From Saccharothrix sp. (lineage in GTDB: Bacteria; Actinomycetota; Actinomycetes; Mycobacteriales; Pseudonocardiaceae), in contig NZ_JAPSLK010000003.1 of assembly GCF_031180885.1 (NCBI RefSeq), positions 1 to 64,000 on the forward strand: a DNA stretch of 64,000 bases. Direction: 5' to 3'. The notes below the pieces were generated by a model, which saw only the letters and a list, made by a program, of their open reading frames with translations, had not been told where the DNA came from and made no database searches. The first letter of the stretch is position 1, and every line of letters begins with the position of its first letter. The translations under genes were made by a program, and so were the position numbers. Positions 63,752-64,000 of the stretch are shown in pieces.

Positions 63752-64000
63752 GAGCGGGGACCTGGTTCTCCGCGCGGGCCGCCGGCACCACCGGCTCGGC
63801 GCAGATGTTCTTGGCCACCGACAGCAGCTGCACCACGTCCGTGGCGAACGCGAAGCCCCGCGCGTGCTGGTCGCCCGAGCCGTGGAAGAGCTGGTAGGCC
63901 CGGATCACCCACTCGGTCAGCGAGTCGTCCCGCAGCACCTCGTGCCTGCGGTGCCCGTTGACCGTCACGGTCAGCTGCGAGTGGTCGTCGTCGGCGCTGA
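63741..64000 (-). CDS. C-terminal part of an oxidoreductase-like protein, cut by the window edge
   Basis: The open frame enters from the right edge (SADDDHSQLTVTVNGHRR) and ends at 63741. The visible 86 residues include DSLTEWVIRAYQLFHG and FATDVVQLLSVAKNICAE, which resemble the final strand and helices of a Gfo/Idh-type C-terminal domain. An internal ATG at 63968 is not a likely start, since the frame continues beyond it without a stop. It overlaps the isomerase gene by 11 bases and so belongs to the same operon. The family call is tentative. Confidence 0.5.
   Translation of the reverse strand, partial: SADDDHSQLTVTVNGHRRHEVLRDDSLTEWVIRAYQLFHGSGDQHARGFAFATDVVQLLSVAKNICAEPVVPAARAENQVPAHAR

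Noticed and set aside
1-64000. Insertion sequences, integrases, tRNA attachment sites
   Set aside because: No transposase, recombinase or tRNA sequence was recognised on either strand, so no mobile-element boundary can be claimed.

Overview
The window is very GC-rich and carries families typical of filamentous actinomycetes: an XRE/DUF5753 regulator followed by a DUF397 gene, a kinase with a cellulose-binding module, a BTAD regulator, paired STAS proteins, MbtH and modular NRPS/PKS genes. GTG starts and 4-base stop/start overlaps are common. A member of Pseudonocardiales (Saccharothrix, Actinosynnema or Lentzea type) is my best guess, but this is inference. No rRNA, tRNA, transposase, phage gene or CRISPR array was recognised.

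Layout. 1-5.2 kb: an AraC-type fragment, a Ser/Thr kinase with an outer CBM2 domain, a small lipoprotein, a DUF1059 protein, a decayed metallo-beta-lactamase gene, and a YCII plus ECF sigma pair. 5.2-10.8 kb: a large catalase, two STAS proteins, and a methyltransferase lying between two broken gene remnants with kinase-like pieces; a 17-bp minisatellite follows. 10.8-14.3 kb: an ECF sigma factor with a pentapeptide-repeat N-terminus, a secreted GH3 enzyme and a secreted CE15-CBM2 esterase. 15.1-25.6 kb: one giant secreted RTX-type protein of about 3,500 residues. 25.7-36.8 kb: TetR and a divergent MFS transporter, an SGNH hydrolase, an NB-ARC/TPR regulator, a glycosyltransferase-like protein, the XRE/DUF397 pair, a methyltransferase, an AraC regulator and a 3-hydroxyisobutyrate dehydrogenase-type enzyme.

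37.0-52.3 kb is a compact NRPS-PKS gene cluster. The minus-strand operon runs, in transcription order: NRPS C-A-T, MbtH, MFS exporter, PKS KS-AT-ACP, type II thioesterase, acyl-CoA dehydrogenase, NRPS A-T, then a strong terminator. Diverging from it are a regulator-like gene and an NRPS A-T-C gene joined by a 4-base overlap. Three adenylation domains and one unreduced PKS module predict a short acylated or polyketide-extended peptide, with the dehydrogenase probably desaturating a carrier-bound or CoA-bound intermediate. Two of the adenylation domains carry related GC-rich repeat insertions.

52.7-59.3 kb: a small secreted protein, a UDP-sugar dehydrogenase, an EF-hand protein, an alpha/beta hydrolase and a large BTAD/ATPase regulator. 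59.3-64.0 kb: a tightly coupled minus-strand operon (a partial gene at the window edge, a TIM-barrel isomerase/epimerase, an M20 peptidase/deacylase, an Ldh-type dehydrogenase, a Gfo/Idh oxidoreductase and a conserved protein of unknown function). It looks like a small dedicated pathway whose product I cannot name; its upstream part lies outside the window.
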